From an uncultured cyanobacterium (GTDB taxonomy: Bacteria > Cyanobacteriota > Cyanobacteriia > Cyanobacteriales > Geitlerinemataceae): DNA of 45,302 nt. The DNA is taken from the NCBI GenBank assembly GCA_937899645.1, contig CALCCD010000113.1, positions 1-45,302 on the forward strand. Reading direction: 5' to 3'. This document shows positions 34,962 to 43,076 of the stretch, one piece after another (the first letter of the stretch is position 1; each line of letters starts with the position of its first letter). A program made the translations under genes and the position numbers. The notes below the pieces were generated by a model that did no database searches, was not told the DNA's origin, and saw only the letters and a program-made list of their open reading frames with translations.

Positions 34962-35512
34962 TTCAGCCGCTTCTCGATCGCATTCTCGACTTACTGCGCA
35001 CGGAGCTGAAAACTATCGTGTGCGATCCAGAATCGCAGATTTCCTTCGGCTCGCCGTCGCTCTCCCAAGGAGGCAGCAGCATCGGTCTCTATCCCGGCTC
35101 GATCGAGCTGGCGGGCTACGCGCCGCTGCCGTTGCGAAGCGAGTCGTCTGGCGCGGAGTTCTCGTCCTCGAAGGTGGAGCGGGCGAGTGAATGCAGCCAG
35201 GAGTTTTTTCTAGAGATTTATAGCTGCGAGTGGGGCGAGCTAGACCGGCTGATTTCGCTGATTTCGGGTCTACTGGCGCTTCAGCTCGATCGCACCTACG
35301 CGCCGCTGCCGAATGTGACGTATCGCATTGGCGCGATCGCCACTTCACTAAAGATGCGGCGGGTGACACAGTTGGGCGTGGACTATCTGGGTGAAGCGGG
35401 CGAACCGAAAGCGCGGCTGCGTTTCAGTGTCGAGATGAAGTTCTCTAGCGCGATCGAGCTGATCGAAACGGCGCTGCCCGGTCTGGACTCCGAACGGGCG
35501 GCGGAAAACTGA
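34958..35512 (+). CDS. Unknown protein coupled to the coiled-coil gene
   Basis: A 184-residue protein that I do not recognise. It begins MIQPLLDRILDLLRTELKTI, has a hydrophobic central segment (about 95-110, LDRLISLISGLLALQLDR) and beta-rich C-terminal half (LRFSVEMKFSSAIELIETAL). No signal peptide or clear catalytic motif. The size and N-terminal amphipathic helix recall small structural proteins of phage tails or contractile injection systems, but I cannot support that. The ATG-TGA overlap with the preceding gene suggests the two products work together. The pair lies between the zinc-ribbon gene and queF. Confidence 0.6.
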   Translation: MIQPLLDRILDLLRTELKTIVCDPESQISFGSPSLSQGGSSIGLYPGSIELAGYAPLPLRSESSGAEFSSSKVERASECSQEFFLEIYSCEWGELDRLISLISGLLALQLDRTYAPLPNVTYRIGAIATSLKMRRVTQLGVDYLGEAGEPKARLRFSVEMKFSSAIELIETALPGLDSERAAEN

Positions 35513-35627
35513 GCCGCGGACTTCGCGGCAATCGCGCGTCGCCACACTCAACACCGCCACCATTCGCTCGCACCGTGGCGCGTCTATCTTTGCGATAATT
35601 TGGCGGCCCCTGACGCTATATGAAACG

Positions 35628-36053
35628 ATGACCCAAAGTCCCACCGTCCCCACGAACGCCAGTTCCGACACGCCGCCGATGAAGTATGGCGAGCGCTCGA
35701 TCGAGGACGGCCAGCTCACCACTTTCCCGAATCCGCGCCCCGGACGCCGCTACAACGTCAACATTACGCTGCCAGAGTTTACCTGCAAGTGCCCGTTCTC
35801 TGGCTATCCGGACTTCGCCACCATCAAAATTGACTACGTCCCCGACGAAACGCTCGTCGAGCTAAAGGCGCTCAAGCTCTATATCAATAGCTTCCGCGAC
35901 CTGTATATTTCTCACGAAGAGTCGGTCAACAAAATTCTCGATGACTTTGTCGCGGCTTGCGATCCGCACGAGATTGAGATCGTCGGCGACTATCAGCCGC
36001 GCGGCAACGTCCACACTGTTATTACCGTGCGCCACGAAAAAGCCGCATCGTGA
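35628..36053 (+). CDS. queF: NADPH-dependent 7-cyano-7-deazaguanine reductase (QueF)
   Basis: A 141-residue short-type QueF reducing preQ0 to preQ1 in queuosine tRNA-modification synthesis. The catalytic Cys55 sits in FTCKCPFSGYPD, with Asp62 a few residues on, the same numbering as I recall for Bacillus QueF. The family motif ELKALKLYINSFRD (about 78-91) and SHEESVNKI are present. Cytosolic; forms a tunnel-fold oligomer. ATG 35628 gives the expected N-terminus with a short extension. No PreQ1 riboswitch is recognised upstream. Confidence 0.96.
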   Translation: MTQSPTVPTNASSDTPPMKYGERSIEDGQLTTFPNPRPGRRYNVNITLPEFTCKCPFSGYPDFATIKIDYVPDETLVELKALKLYINSFRDLYISHEESVNKILDDFVAACDPHEIEIVGDYQPRGNVHTVITVRHEKAAS

Positions 36054-36081
36054 CGACGCGGCGGTTCTTCCAATACGGACA

Positions 36082-36192
36082 TCGTTCCAATGCTCTGCGT
36101 TGGAAAGTTTGGATGGACGCTCTGCGTCGAGCTTTCGTGCAGCCCGCGACGCAGAGCGCCGGCCACTGCATTCCACACAGAGCGTAGAAACG
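36082..36192. repeat. REP-type palindrome cluster (BIME-like), non-autonomous
   Basis: Two hairpins, TTCCAATGC-TCT-GCGTTGGAA (36085-36105) and GACGC-TCT-GCGTC (36116-36128), are followed by degenerate inverse copies (GACGCAGAGCG near 36148 and a TTCCACACAGAGCGTAGAA copy near 36171). This is the same two-hairpin layout as the RAYT ends at 25 kb but a different sequence variant. There is no transposase inside. It fills the gap between the convergent queF and argZ genes and could also terminate both transcripts. Confidence 0.7.
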
Positions 36193-36210
36193 CTGCTTGC
36201 TTGGTGCGAC

Positions 36211-38325
36211 TTAGCGCACGCCAGCCGCCACCGGGTAGGGGGTCGTCAAGCGATCGAGTTGCTTGACCAGCAGGCTCAGGAACAGGCCGACATCGGTGAC
36301 GACACCAGTGGACTCCACCGAGCCGCGATCGCTCAGCTTCGTGACCACCGCCGGGTTGATGTCCACGCAGATCATCTTGACGCCCGACGGGGTCATATTG
36401 CCGACGCCGATCGAGTGGAGCATCGTCGAGAGCATCAGGATCGAGTCCGTGCCTTCGAGCAGCTTGGCGTACGCCTCTTGCGCCTGGATTAGATCCATCA
36501 TCGTGTCGGGCAGCGGGCCGTCATCGCGGATCGAACCGGCGAGAACGAAAGGCACGTCGTTCTTGACGCACTCGTACATGACGCCGCTGGGAATCACGCC
36601 CGCCTCGACCGCGTTGGCGATGCTGCCGTGGCGACGAATCAGGTTGATCGCGTTGAGGTGGTGGCGGTGGCCGCCGCGCACTGCGACGCCGCGCTTCATA
36701 TCGACGCCCAGCGACGTGCCCAGCATCGACTGCTCGATGTCGTGAACGGCGATCGCGTTACCGCCCAGCAAACCCTGCACGTAGCCGTTACGCACCAGCC
36801 AGGAGAGGTGTTCCGCGCCACCGGTGTGGATAACGACGGGGCCAGCGGTGACGACGGTTTTACCACCGCGATCGCGGATTTGGCGCAGCTCCCAGGCCAC
36901 TTGCTCGACGACGAGTTCGACGCGGCGCTCGCTGGAAACGCCCGACGACATAAAGCTAAATTCGCTCGATCGCGACTCGCGCGATTCGGGCTTGCGAACG
37001 GTGCGGATGCCGCCGATGCCGGTGACGACTGTCTCGCCGACATCGAGATCGCGCAGCAGCTTGCAGCGGGCGATAACGTTATCCGCCGTTCCCGACACGG
37101 CGATCGCGCCGTCCATGCGCTGGTCTCGAACGCGAATCCACTGGCCGCCGACGCGGATTTCGGTGGGGTAGATCGTCGTGACGTAGAAGTCGTCGGGCGA
37201 AACGCCGTCCATTTCCACCGGCGTCAGAGTCGCGTCTTTTTCGTCCTGAGGTCGCGCCTCTGCGCCCAGGTCGATTAGTTGCGAAACGATTTCTTCCAGC
37301 AGAGGCTGGGACGGAGCCGAAATGCGAATTTCAGCGGTAGAGATGCTCTGGCGTTGCTTGCCCAGGTCGAAGCGCAACACCTGGAAGCTGCCGCCGCCTT
37401 CTTGCACCAGATCGAGGGCGCGATCGACGATGCCCGTGTCGAGCAAGTGGCCGCGCATCGTTACGGTTTGGCTGACGACCGAGTCGTTGGCGGTGACCAG
37501 CGGGTCGATCGGCTCGGTGGTTCGCAGCGTCAGGCATTTTGCCGCGCCGCCCGCTTTGAGGAATTCGGTCAGCGGCGTTTCGAGCACCGTAAAGCCCGCG
37601 CCTTCCAGGTCGCCTTTGAGCTTGTCGCTCGCCTTGTTCATCACGACGATGTTGCCGACGTTCACGGTGTTGCAGGCGAAGTTCACGGCGTCGGGCTCTT
37701 CGACAACGATGCGCTTCTCGGCGGGCACGCGCATCTCGATGATGCGGTTCGAGTAGAAGTCGAAGGCCGGGGGATAGTACATCAAGTACCCGCCCTGCAA
37801 GGGGCAGAAGCAGGTATCGAGGTGGTAGAAGCGATCGTCCACGAGTTGGAGCGAGAGCACTTCGATATCGAGCCACTTCGCCAGGTAGGGGTGCGAGTCG
37901 AGTTCCGAGCGGAAGCCGTAGCCCGCCCAGAGCCAGCGACCTTCGCGATCGAGCAGGGCATCGCCTGCCCCCTCGAAGGGCAGGTCTTTGGGCAGCTCGA
38001 AGACGGTGAAGCCATTTTCTTCAAGCCAGGCTTTGAAGTAGGGCTCTTCGCCTTGGCGTTCGGGATGGTAGAAGCGACTGACGACAGTTTTTTCGCCGAG
38101 GACGAGACCGGCATTAGCAGTAAACACCATGTCCGGCCAGCCTTTCTGCGGCGGCACGAGTTCGATAGTGGCGTGTTCTTTGAGGATTTTGTAGAGACCC
38201 TTCCACTGTTCGACCGCGCGATCCTGCGAGGACTTGTGGATATTTCCTTCCATCCACGGGTTGATCGCGTAGTCCACGTCGTAGTAATCGGGGGCGCACA
38301 TCAGAATGCGAATCGGCTCGGTCAT
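36211..38325 (-). CDS. argZ: Bifunctional arginine dihydrolase / ornithine cyclodeaminase (ArgZ/AgrE)
   Basis: A 704-residue cyanobacterial ArgZ/AgrE. The N-terminal guanidine-modifying domain (about 1-285) converts arginine to ornithine and ammonia; the substrate and catalytic motifs include WPDMVFTANAG and GGAAKCLTLR with Cys264, the position recalled for the catalytic cysteine of the Synechocystis enzyme. The C-terminal LOR/SDH-type domain (about 295-695), with GGNAIAVHDIE and LSTMLHSIGVGNM, carries the ornithine cyclodeaminase activity that yields proline in the Anabaena homologue. Cytosolic; central in nitrogen mobilisation from cyanophycin and arginine. The 403 bp upstream region shows no clear NtcA box (GTAN8TAC). 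Confidence 0.96.
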   Translation of the reverse strand: MTEPIRILMCAPDYYDVDYAINPWMEGNIHKSSQDRAVEQWKGLYKILKEHATIELVPPQKGWPDMVFTANAGLVLGEKTVVSRFYHPERQGEEPYFKAWLEENGFTVFELPKDLPFEGAGDALLDREGRWLWAGYGFRSELDSHPYLAKWLDIEVLSLQLVDDRFYHLDTCFCPLQGGYLMYYPPAFDFYSNRIIEMRVPAEKRIVVEEPDAVNFACNTVNVGNIVVMNKASDKLKGDLEGAGFTVLETPLTEFLKAGGAAKCLTLRTTEPIDPLVTANDSVVSQTVTMRGHLLDTGIVDRALDLVQEGGGSFQVLRFDLGKQRQSISTAEIRISAPSQPLLEEIVSQLIDLGAEARPQDEKDATLTPVEMDGVSPDDFYVTTIYPTEIRVGGQWIRVRDQRMDGAIAVSGTADNVIARCKLLRDLDVGETVVTGIGGIRTVRKPESRESRSSEFSFMSSGVSSERRVELVVEQVAWELRQIRDRGGKTVVTAGPVVIHTGGAEHLSWLVRNGYVQGLLGGNAIAVHDIEQSMLGTSLGVDMKRGVAVRGGHRHHLNAINLIRRHGSIANAVEAGVIPSGVMYECVKNDVPFVLAGSIRDDGPLPDTMMDLIQAQEAYAKLLEGTDSILMLSTMLHSIGVGNMTPSGVKMICVDINPAVVTKLSDRGSVESTGVVTDVGLFLSLLVKQLDRLTTPYPVAAGVR

Positions 38326-38728
38326 GACTAAAGTTTTTAAAACTGTGGGGAGATTTCGGTGCGATTTACATCGATAACTCGGCGGGCGATCGGTTCGGTG
38401 GCGACGGCGCGCGCGAGCGATCGTGACGGAGCCAAACTCTCAGTCACGTACATCGGCCAGGCTTCTAATTTTAGTACGAGTCCCGGCGCGCAAATCTTGC
38501 GGCATGTTGTGATGTTTTAACTTCGCGTTGAGCTTGCCTGCGAGTTGTCCGGATGCATGACGAGTGCAGCATTTTCGTGCTGTAGTTTAGGTAAAAACTT
38601 GGAAGCGGCGGCGGCTGCGTCCGGATCGTGCGATCGTCGACGTGCAAGATAAATCGAAGCGTCTAATTCGCCCGAACGGCAGGCACGCGCATTCTTAGTG
38701 AGGCTCTATTTGAGGCGGTTGAATCATT
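38326..38728. other. Divergent intergenic region between argZ and the FIST gene
   Basis: 403 bp with a short CAGCA/TGCTG hairpin near 38563 and no gene I can support. Both promoters should lie here. No NtcA consensus, RNA family or long repeat was found by eye. Confidence 0.4.
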
Positions 38729-39892
38729 GTGTTGAAAGTCTGCGTCGGCCATAGCAACGACCCCGATTCGGAAGGGGCGATTTCTGAAGTGCTCGATCGG
38801 TGCGCGAAGCAGCTCGGCGAGGTGTCGCCCCAAGCGGGTATCTTGCTCGCGGCGGTGGATTTCGACTACGCGCACCTGTTGGCGGAAATCGATCGCGCCT
38901 ACCCCGGCCTGGAGCTAATCGGCGGCACGACGGACGGCGAAATCTCCTCCGTGATGGGCTTCGAGCAAGACTCGATCGCGCTGATGCTGTTTGCTTCGGA
39001 TTCGGTGACGATCCGAGCAGGCATCGGCACCAATGTCTCGAAGAACGAAGCTACCGCCTGTGAGGCCGCCGTCTCGATGGCCTTGGGCGATCGCAGCCTA
39101 GACGATATTGCCTTCGCCATCGTCTTGCCCGAAAGCCTAACGACCAGCGCTGCCGCTATTCTTCGCCCCCTCGAGCGTGCCTTAGGAGAACAAGTCCCAC
39201 TTTTTGGCGGCCTCACTGCCGATCGATGGCAGTTCGAGCGCACCTATCAGTTCTACAAAACCGAGTTTCATTCCGACGCCGTTCCCATCTTGATGTTTTC
39301 GGGCGCGATCGCGTTTGGATATGGCGTATCTAGCGGCTGGAAACCCATTGGCAATCCCGGAACGGTCACGCGAGTTTCCGAAAATGTCGTTCACGAAATT
39401 GACGATCGTCCCGCCGCGGAGTTTTACCGCAACTATCTTGGCGATCGTCCGCCCTCCTCAGACTATCCGCTCGCCATTTACGAGACAGATTCAAAAAACT
39501 TTTTCCTGCGCGCCCCGGTGGGCAACGACCCGGTTGATAGCAAGTCCGTGACCTTTTTCGGCGACATTCCAAACGGTGCGACCGTGCAACTCACGGAAGC
39601 AAGTCGCACTGAAATCCTGTCAGCTTCAGAGCAATCTGTTTCCCAAGCGATCGAGCGTTTTCCCGATACGGCGACCCTGAAAGGCGCGCTCTATTTCTCA
39701 TGCGCTTCGCGTCGCCAAATCCTCGGTAGCCGTACCGGAGAAGAATACGAAATCGCCCGTGCGTCCTACGGCCACGAACTTCCGAGCCTGGGGTTTTATA
39801 CGAACGGTGAAATCTCTCCCCTCTCCGAGGCTCGCGAGCGCGTCTGCTACCATAACGAAACTTTTATCACGCTGCTACTGGGTGAATCCTAG
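38729..39892 (+). CDS. FIST-domain sensory protein
   Basis: A 387-residue protein with FIST N (about 25-225; GLELIGGTTDGEISS, QVPLFGGLTADRWQF) and FIST C (about 230-365; AAEFYRNYLG, SCASRRQIL, LGFYTNGEISPL). FIST is a ligand-binding sensory domain, proposed to sense amino-acid-like or other small molecules, usually in signal transduction proteins. There is no kinase domain in this protein, but a histidine kinase gene starts 80 bp downstream on the same strand, so it likely feeds that kinase. GTG 38729 is a plausible start with GAGG upstream; TTG 38732 is equally possible. Soluble, no signal peptide. Confidence 0.9.
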   Translation: MLKVCVGHSNDPDSEGAISEVLDRCAKQLGEVSPQAGILLAAVDFDYAHLLAEIDRAYPGLELIGGTTDGEISSVMGFEQDSIALMLFASDSVTIRAGIGTNVSKNEATACEAAVSMALGDRSLDDIAFAIVLPESLTTSAAAILRPLERALGEQVPLFGGLTADRWQFERTYQFYKTEFHSDAVPILMFSGAIAFGYGVSSGWKPIGNPGTVTRVSENVVHEIDDRPAAEFYRNYLGDRPPSSDYPLAIYETDSKNFFLRAPVGNDPVDSKSVTFFGDIPNGATVQLTEASRTEILSASEQSVSQAIERFPDTATLKGALYFSCASRRQILGSRTGEEYEIARASYGHELPSLGFYTNGEISPLSEARERVCYHNETFITLLLGES

Positions 39893-39972
39893 TGTCAGAA
39901 TCGACCTAGTCGTCATTTGTGCGTCAATAGCTACAACGATTGCAGTTCTTCCTGCTCAGCGCTTGCATCTCA

Positions 39973-41052
39973 ATGAATCCCGAGATTTCTGATACTAATC
40001 CCCATTCGTTCCAGGCGATGGAAGAGAAGATTAAAGCCCTCGAGCGAGAAAATCGTATCCTCAAGAAAAAGCTCGAGCGCTCCTACGCCGATCGTCAGCA
40101 GCTTGAAGTTAATACCGAACGCAAAGAAAACCTACTGCGAAACGCACTCGAGGAACTCAAAGCTTCACAGGCATCTCTTGAGGAACGCCAAGAAGCTATC
40201 AAAGAACTCAAGCGCGCTCAAACCCAGCTCGTACAGACAGAGAAGATGTCGAGTTTGGGGCGACTGGTCGCCGGAATCGCCCACGAAATTAACAACCCCA
40301 TCAACTTCATCTACGGCAACCTCCAGCACTTACAGGGCTACACGAAAGAGATGCTCGCCACTGTGGAGGCATACCGTCAGTGTGCGCCGGAAGTCGATGA
40401 AGCGCAGCTTCCGGTAGATGCCGAGGAGTTCGCATTCATCGCCTGCGACACCGTCCAGGTGCTTCAGTCGATGCAAATCGGCGCGACGCGGATCTGCGAC
40501 ATCGTCTCGTCTCTGCGTAACTTCTCGCGGCTCGACGAAGCGAAAAGCAAAGAGGGCAACATCCACGATGGCATCGACAATAGCCTGATGATTCTGCGCT
40601 ATCGGCTTGAGAGCAACGAGCGACGTCCGGCGATCGCCGTTCAGAAAAACTACGGCACGCTTCCAGCGATCGAGTGCTGCCACGGACCGCTCAATCAAGT
40701 TTTTATGAACTTGCTGGCCAATGCGATCGACGCGATCGACCAGCAGGAATACAACGATCGGGCCGATCGCCTACCCGAAATCGAAATCGCGACCCGTACG
40801 GTCAGCGAAGCCGCGATCGAAATCTCCGTCTCCGATAACGGCCCCGGTATCCCCGAAAACCTTAAATCGCTGTTATTCGACCCGTTCTTCACGACTAAGC
40901 CGATCGGGCAGGGCACGGGACTCGGCCTCGCGATCGGGCATGAGATCGTCGTACAACAGCACCACGGCTCGATCTCCGTCGATTCCGACGCCGGATGGGG
41001 GACGACGTTTCGCATTCGCCTGCCTCGCTATCCCGGCGCACCTCTTGCTTAG
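39973..41052 (+). CDS. Histidine kinase coupled to the FIST protein
   Basis: A 359-residue soluble kinase. An N-terminal coiled coil (about 15-90; ALERENRILKKKLERSYADR) leads to the H-box IAHEINNPINFIYGN with His104. A long dimerisation/HisKA-like region follows, then N-box LLANAIDAID, G1 DNGPGIP, F-box FFTTKPIG and G2 GTGLGLA. There is no transmembrane helix and no sensor domain, so input should come from the FIST protein encoded 80 bp upstream. The H-box and following region closely resemble the kinase part of the permease fusion at 22.5 kb, suggesting common origin. No receiver domain or adjacent response regulator. ATG 39973 was chosen over an upstream TTG. Confidence 0.92.
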   Translation: MNPEISDTNPHSFQAMEEKIKALERENRILKKKLERSYADRQQLEVNTERKENLLRNALEELKASQASLEERQEAIKELKRAQTQLVQTEKMSSLGRLVAGIAHEINNPINFIYGNLQHLQGYTKEMLATVEAYRQCAPEVDEAQLPVDAEEFAFIACDTVQVLQSMQIGATRICDIVSSLRNFSRLDEAKSKEGNIHDGIDNSLMILRYRLESNERRPAIAVQKNYGTLPAIECCHGPLNQVFMNLLANAIDAIDQQEYNDRADRLPEIEIATRTVSEAAIEISVSDNGPGIPENLKSLLFDPFFTTKPIGQGTGLGLAIGHEIVVQQHHGSISVDSDAGWGTTFRIRLPRYPGAPLA

Positions 41053-41114
41053 GCTCGCACTTGTTCGATCGGAAAACGCCCACAGGTACGCTGCCGAAAG
41101 CTAGTTCTTTAAAA

Positions 41115-41199
41115 CGGAGAGGGAGGGATTCGAACCCTCGTTAGGTTTCCCTAAACTGCATTTCGAGTGCAGCGCATTCAACCACTCTGCCACCTCTCC
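41115..41199 (-). tRNA. tRNA-Ser (anticodon CGA)
   Basis: On the minus strand the sequence folds as a class II tRNA. The acceptor stem GGAGAGG pairs with CCTCTCC plus discriminator G. The D arm follows, then the anticodon stem CTGCA/TGCAG with loop CTCGAAA (anticodon CGA, codon UCG). A long variable arm TTAGG-GAAA-CCTAA and T arm GAGGG-TTCGAAT-CCCTC complete it. The long variable arm confirms serine. CCA is not encoded. It lies 62 bp after the kinase gene on the opposite strand. Confidence 0.96.
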
Positions 41200-41277
41200 G
41201 GGTAGGCAAGTGCCTATCAAGATATCACGTGCCTTCGCGAACTCTACAAAAAGTTGGGAATTCCACGGCGGCAGGCG

Positions 41278-42645
41278 CTACGCCCGCACCGCGCGGTTGA
41301 CCGAAGGCGTATCGCGATCGGTCTCGCGAGACTTCTTGCCGCGCCAGAGAACGCGCAGCGGCGTACCCGTAAAGCCGAGCTGCTCGCGGAACTGGCGCTC
41401 GATGTAGCGGCGGTAGTTGTCGCTAAAACGCTTCGGATCGTTAACGAACAGCGCGATCGTCGGCGGCTCGGTCGAGACCTGCGTGCCGTAGTAAATCTTG
41501 CCCTGGCGACCCTGGCGGCTGGTCGGCGGCGACTTCCACATCACCGCATCTTCGATCACTTCGTTAATCACCGAAGTCGTGACGCGGCGCTTGTGCTCCG
41601 AGTACGCGAGGTTGACGGAATCGAGGATTTTCGGGACGCGCTGGCCGGTCAGGGCGCTGACATAGATGCGCGGAGCCCAGCCGACGTAGTAGAACTTGTC
41701 GTCGAGCTTGCGGTTGTACTCGTTAATCGTGTAGGTGTCTTTTTCGATCGCGTCCCACTTGTTCACCACCACCACGCAGCCGCGCCCATCGTCGATGATG
41801 CGCCCCATCAGCTTCTGGTCTTGCTCGGTGATGCCGTCCACCGCGTCGATCGTCATCAGCACCACATCGGCGCGGCGAATTGCCTTAAACGCGCGGTTGA
41901 TGCTGAAAAACTCCGTGCCGTAGTCGATGTGCTTTTTCTTGCGAATTCCGGCGGTGTCGATTAAGCGGTAGCGGGTTTCGCCGCGCTCGACGAGCATATC
42001 GATCGTGTCGCGCGTCGTGCCGGAAATCGGGCTGACGATCGCTCGCGTCTCGCCGACGAACGCATTCAGCAGGCTGGATTTACCGACATTAGGACGGCCG
42101 ACGATCGCCACCTTCACTTCTTCGATATCGGGCAGCTCCGAGGTCTCGGGCAGGTGGGTAATCATCGCATCGAGCAGGTCGCCGACGCCGCTGCCGTGGA
42201 TGCTCGACAGTGGGAACGGCTCGCCGAGTCCGAGGCTCCAGAACTCGCCCGCAAAGGACAGACCCTGCTCGGGCGACTCGCATTTGTTCACCGCCACGAG
42301 GATTGGCACGCTCTGGCGACGCAGCCACTCGGCTAGCTCCAGGTCTGCCGCCGTCGCGCCCTGCTGGCCGTCTACCACGAGGATGGCAACGCTGGCTTCC
42401 TGGAGCGCCGTGAACGCCTGCTCGCGGATGTAGGGCAAAAATTCCGTGTCGTCGTCGAAGACGATGCCGCCAGTATCGACCACTTGGAACTCGCGATCGC
42501 ACCAAAAGGCGGGCTTGTAGGTGCGATCGCGCGTCACGCCCGGTTCGTCGTGGACGATCGCGTCTTTGCCGCCGGCCAACCGGTTGACGAACGTGGATTT
42601 CCCGACATTCGGGCGACCAATAATTGCAACGATCGGGAGAGCCAT
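41278..42645 (-). CDS. der: Ribosome biogenesis GTPase Der (EngA)
   Basis: A 455-residue tandem GTPase. The first G domain has [18 protein letters not shown] and NKCE; the second has [18 protein letters not shown] and NKWD. A C-terminal KH-like domain (about 355-440; [36 protein letters not shown]) follows. Der binds the 50S subunit and is essential in assembly. ATG 42645 ([13 protein letters not shown]) matches the family start; an in-frame extension to 42813 is not conserved. It is transcribed alone upstream of tRNA-Ser on the same strand. Confidence 0.97.
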   Translation of the reverse strand: MALPIVAIIGRPNVGKSTFVNRLAGGKDAIVHDEPGVTRDRTYKPAFWCDREFQVVDTGGIVFDDDTEFLPYIREQAFTALQEASVAILVVDGQQGATAADLELAEWLRRQSVPILVAVNKCESPEQGLSFAGEFWSLGLGEPFPLSSIHGSGVGDLLDAMITHLPETSELPDIEEVKVAIVGRPNVGKSSLLNAFVGETRAIVSPISGTTRDTIDMLVERGETRYRLIDTAGIRKKKHIDYGTEFFSINRAFKAIRRADVVLMTIDAVDGITEQDQKLMGRIIDDGRGCVVVVNKWDAIEKDTYTINEYNRKLDDKFYYVGWAPRIYVSALTGQRVPKILDSVNLAYSEHKRRVTTSVINEVIEDAVMWKSPPTSRQGRQGKIYYGTQVSTEPPTIALFVNDPKRFSDNYRRYIERQFREQLGFTGTPLRVLWRGKKSRETDRDTPSVNRAVRA

Positions 42646-43076
42646 AACAAATATCAGGCCAGCACAATTGCCAGCCGCAAAGTAGAGAGTGGATTGCAGG
42701 AGAGCGCAGTGGAGATCGCGTGAAGCGGGACGATCGTCTACGGCACTCAGTCGGCGCAGCAAACCCGAGATGGGCGCGGCTTCGGGGAAAATGCTTGTGG
42801 CGCGAGCCCGCATTTTTAAAGTGCGTCGGGCTCCGCTGGCGAAACGATCGCGTCAAGTCGCGGGGTCTAGGGCTTTGTACCGGTTAGGGCGAGCGCCGCA
42901 TTTCGGCGCAGCAGCCGGACTTTGGCAAACCTTAAGATAGCTAATCCTACTCGATCTTTCCCGATCGACCAAATTCAAGATTTTCCAGGTTCCAGGATTC
43001 TTACCGATCCGGAGAAGTCGAAATTTTGGGGAAAGTTACGACTTCTGGGATATCGCGATGATTTTGTGGCAAAGAT
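42646..43076. other. Intergenic region between der and thiO-thiG
   Basis: 431 bp. The left part should hold the der promoter. A TTG-started frame (42922-43149, plus strand) runs across the right part but overlaps the end of thiG by 73 bp and matches nothing I know. Apart from the hairpin at 43013-43046 there is no recognised RNA or repeat. Confidence 0.4.
43013..43046 (-). terminator. Possible thiO-thiG terminator hairpin
   Basis: AGAAGTCG (43013-43020) pairs with CGACTTCT (43039-43046), an 8-bp stem with an 18-base AT-rich loop, starting 30 bp downstream of the thiG stop on the minus strand. There is no strong T-run, so it is a weak call. Confidence 0.35.

Noticed and set aside
37279-38331. 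350-codon open frame on the plus strand
   Set aside because: Antisense shadow of argZ with no recognisable domain.
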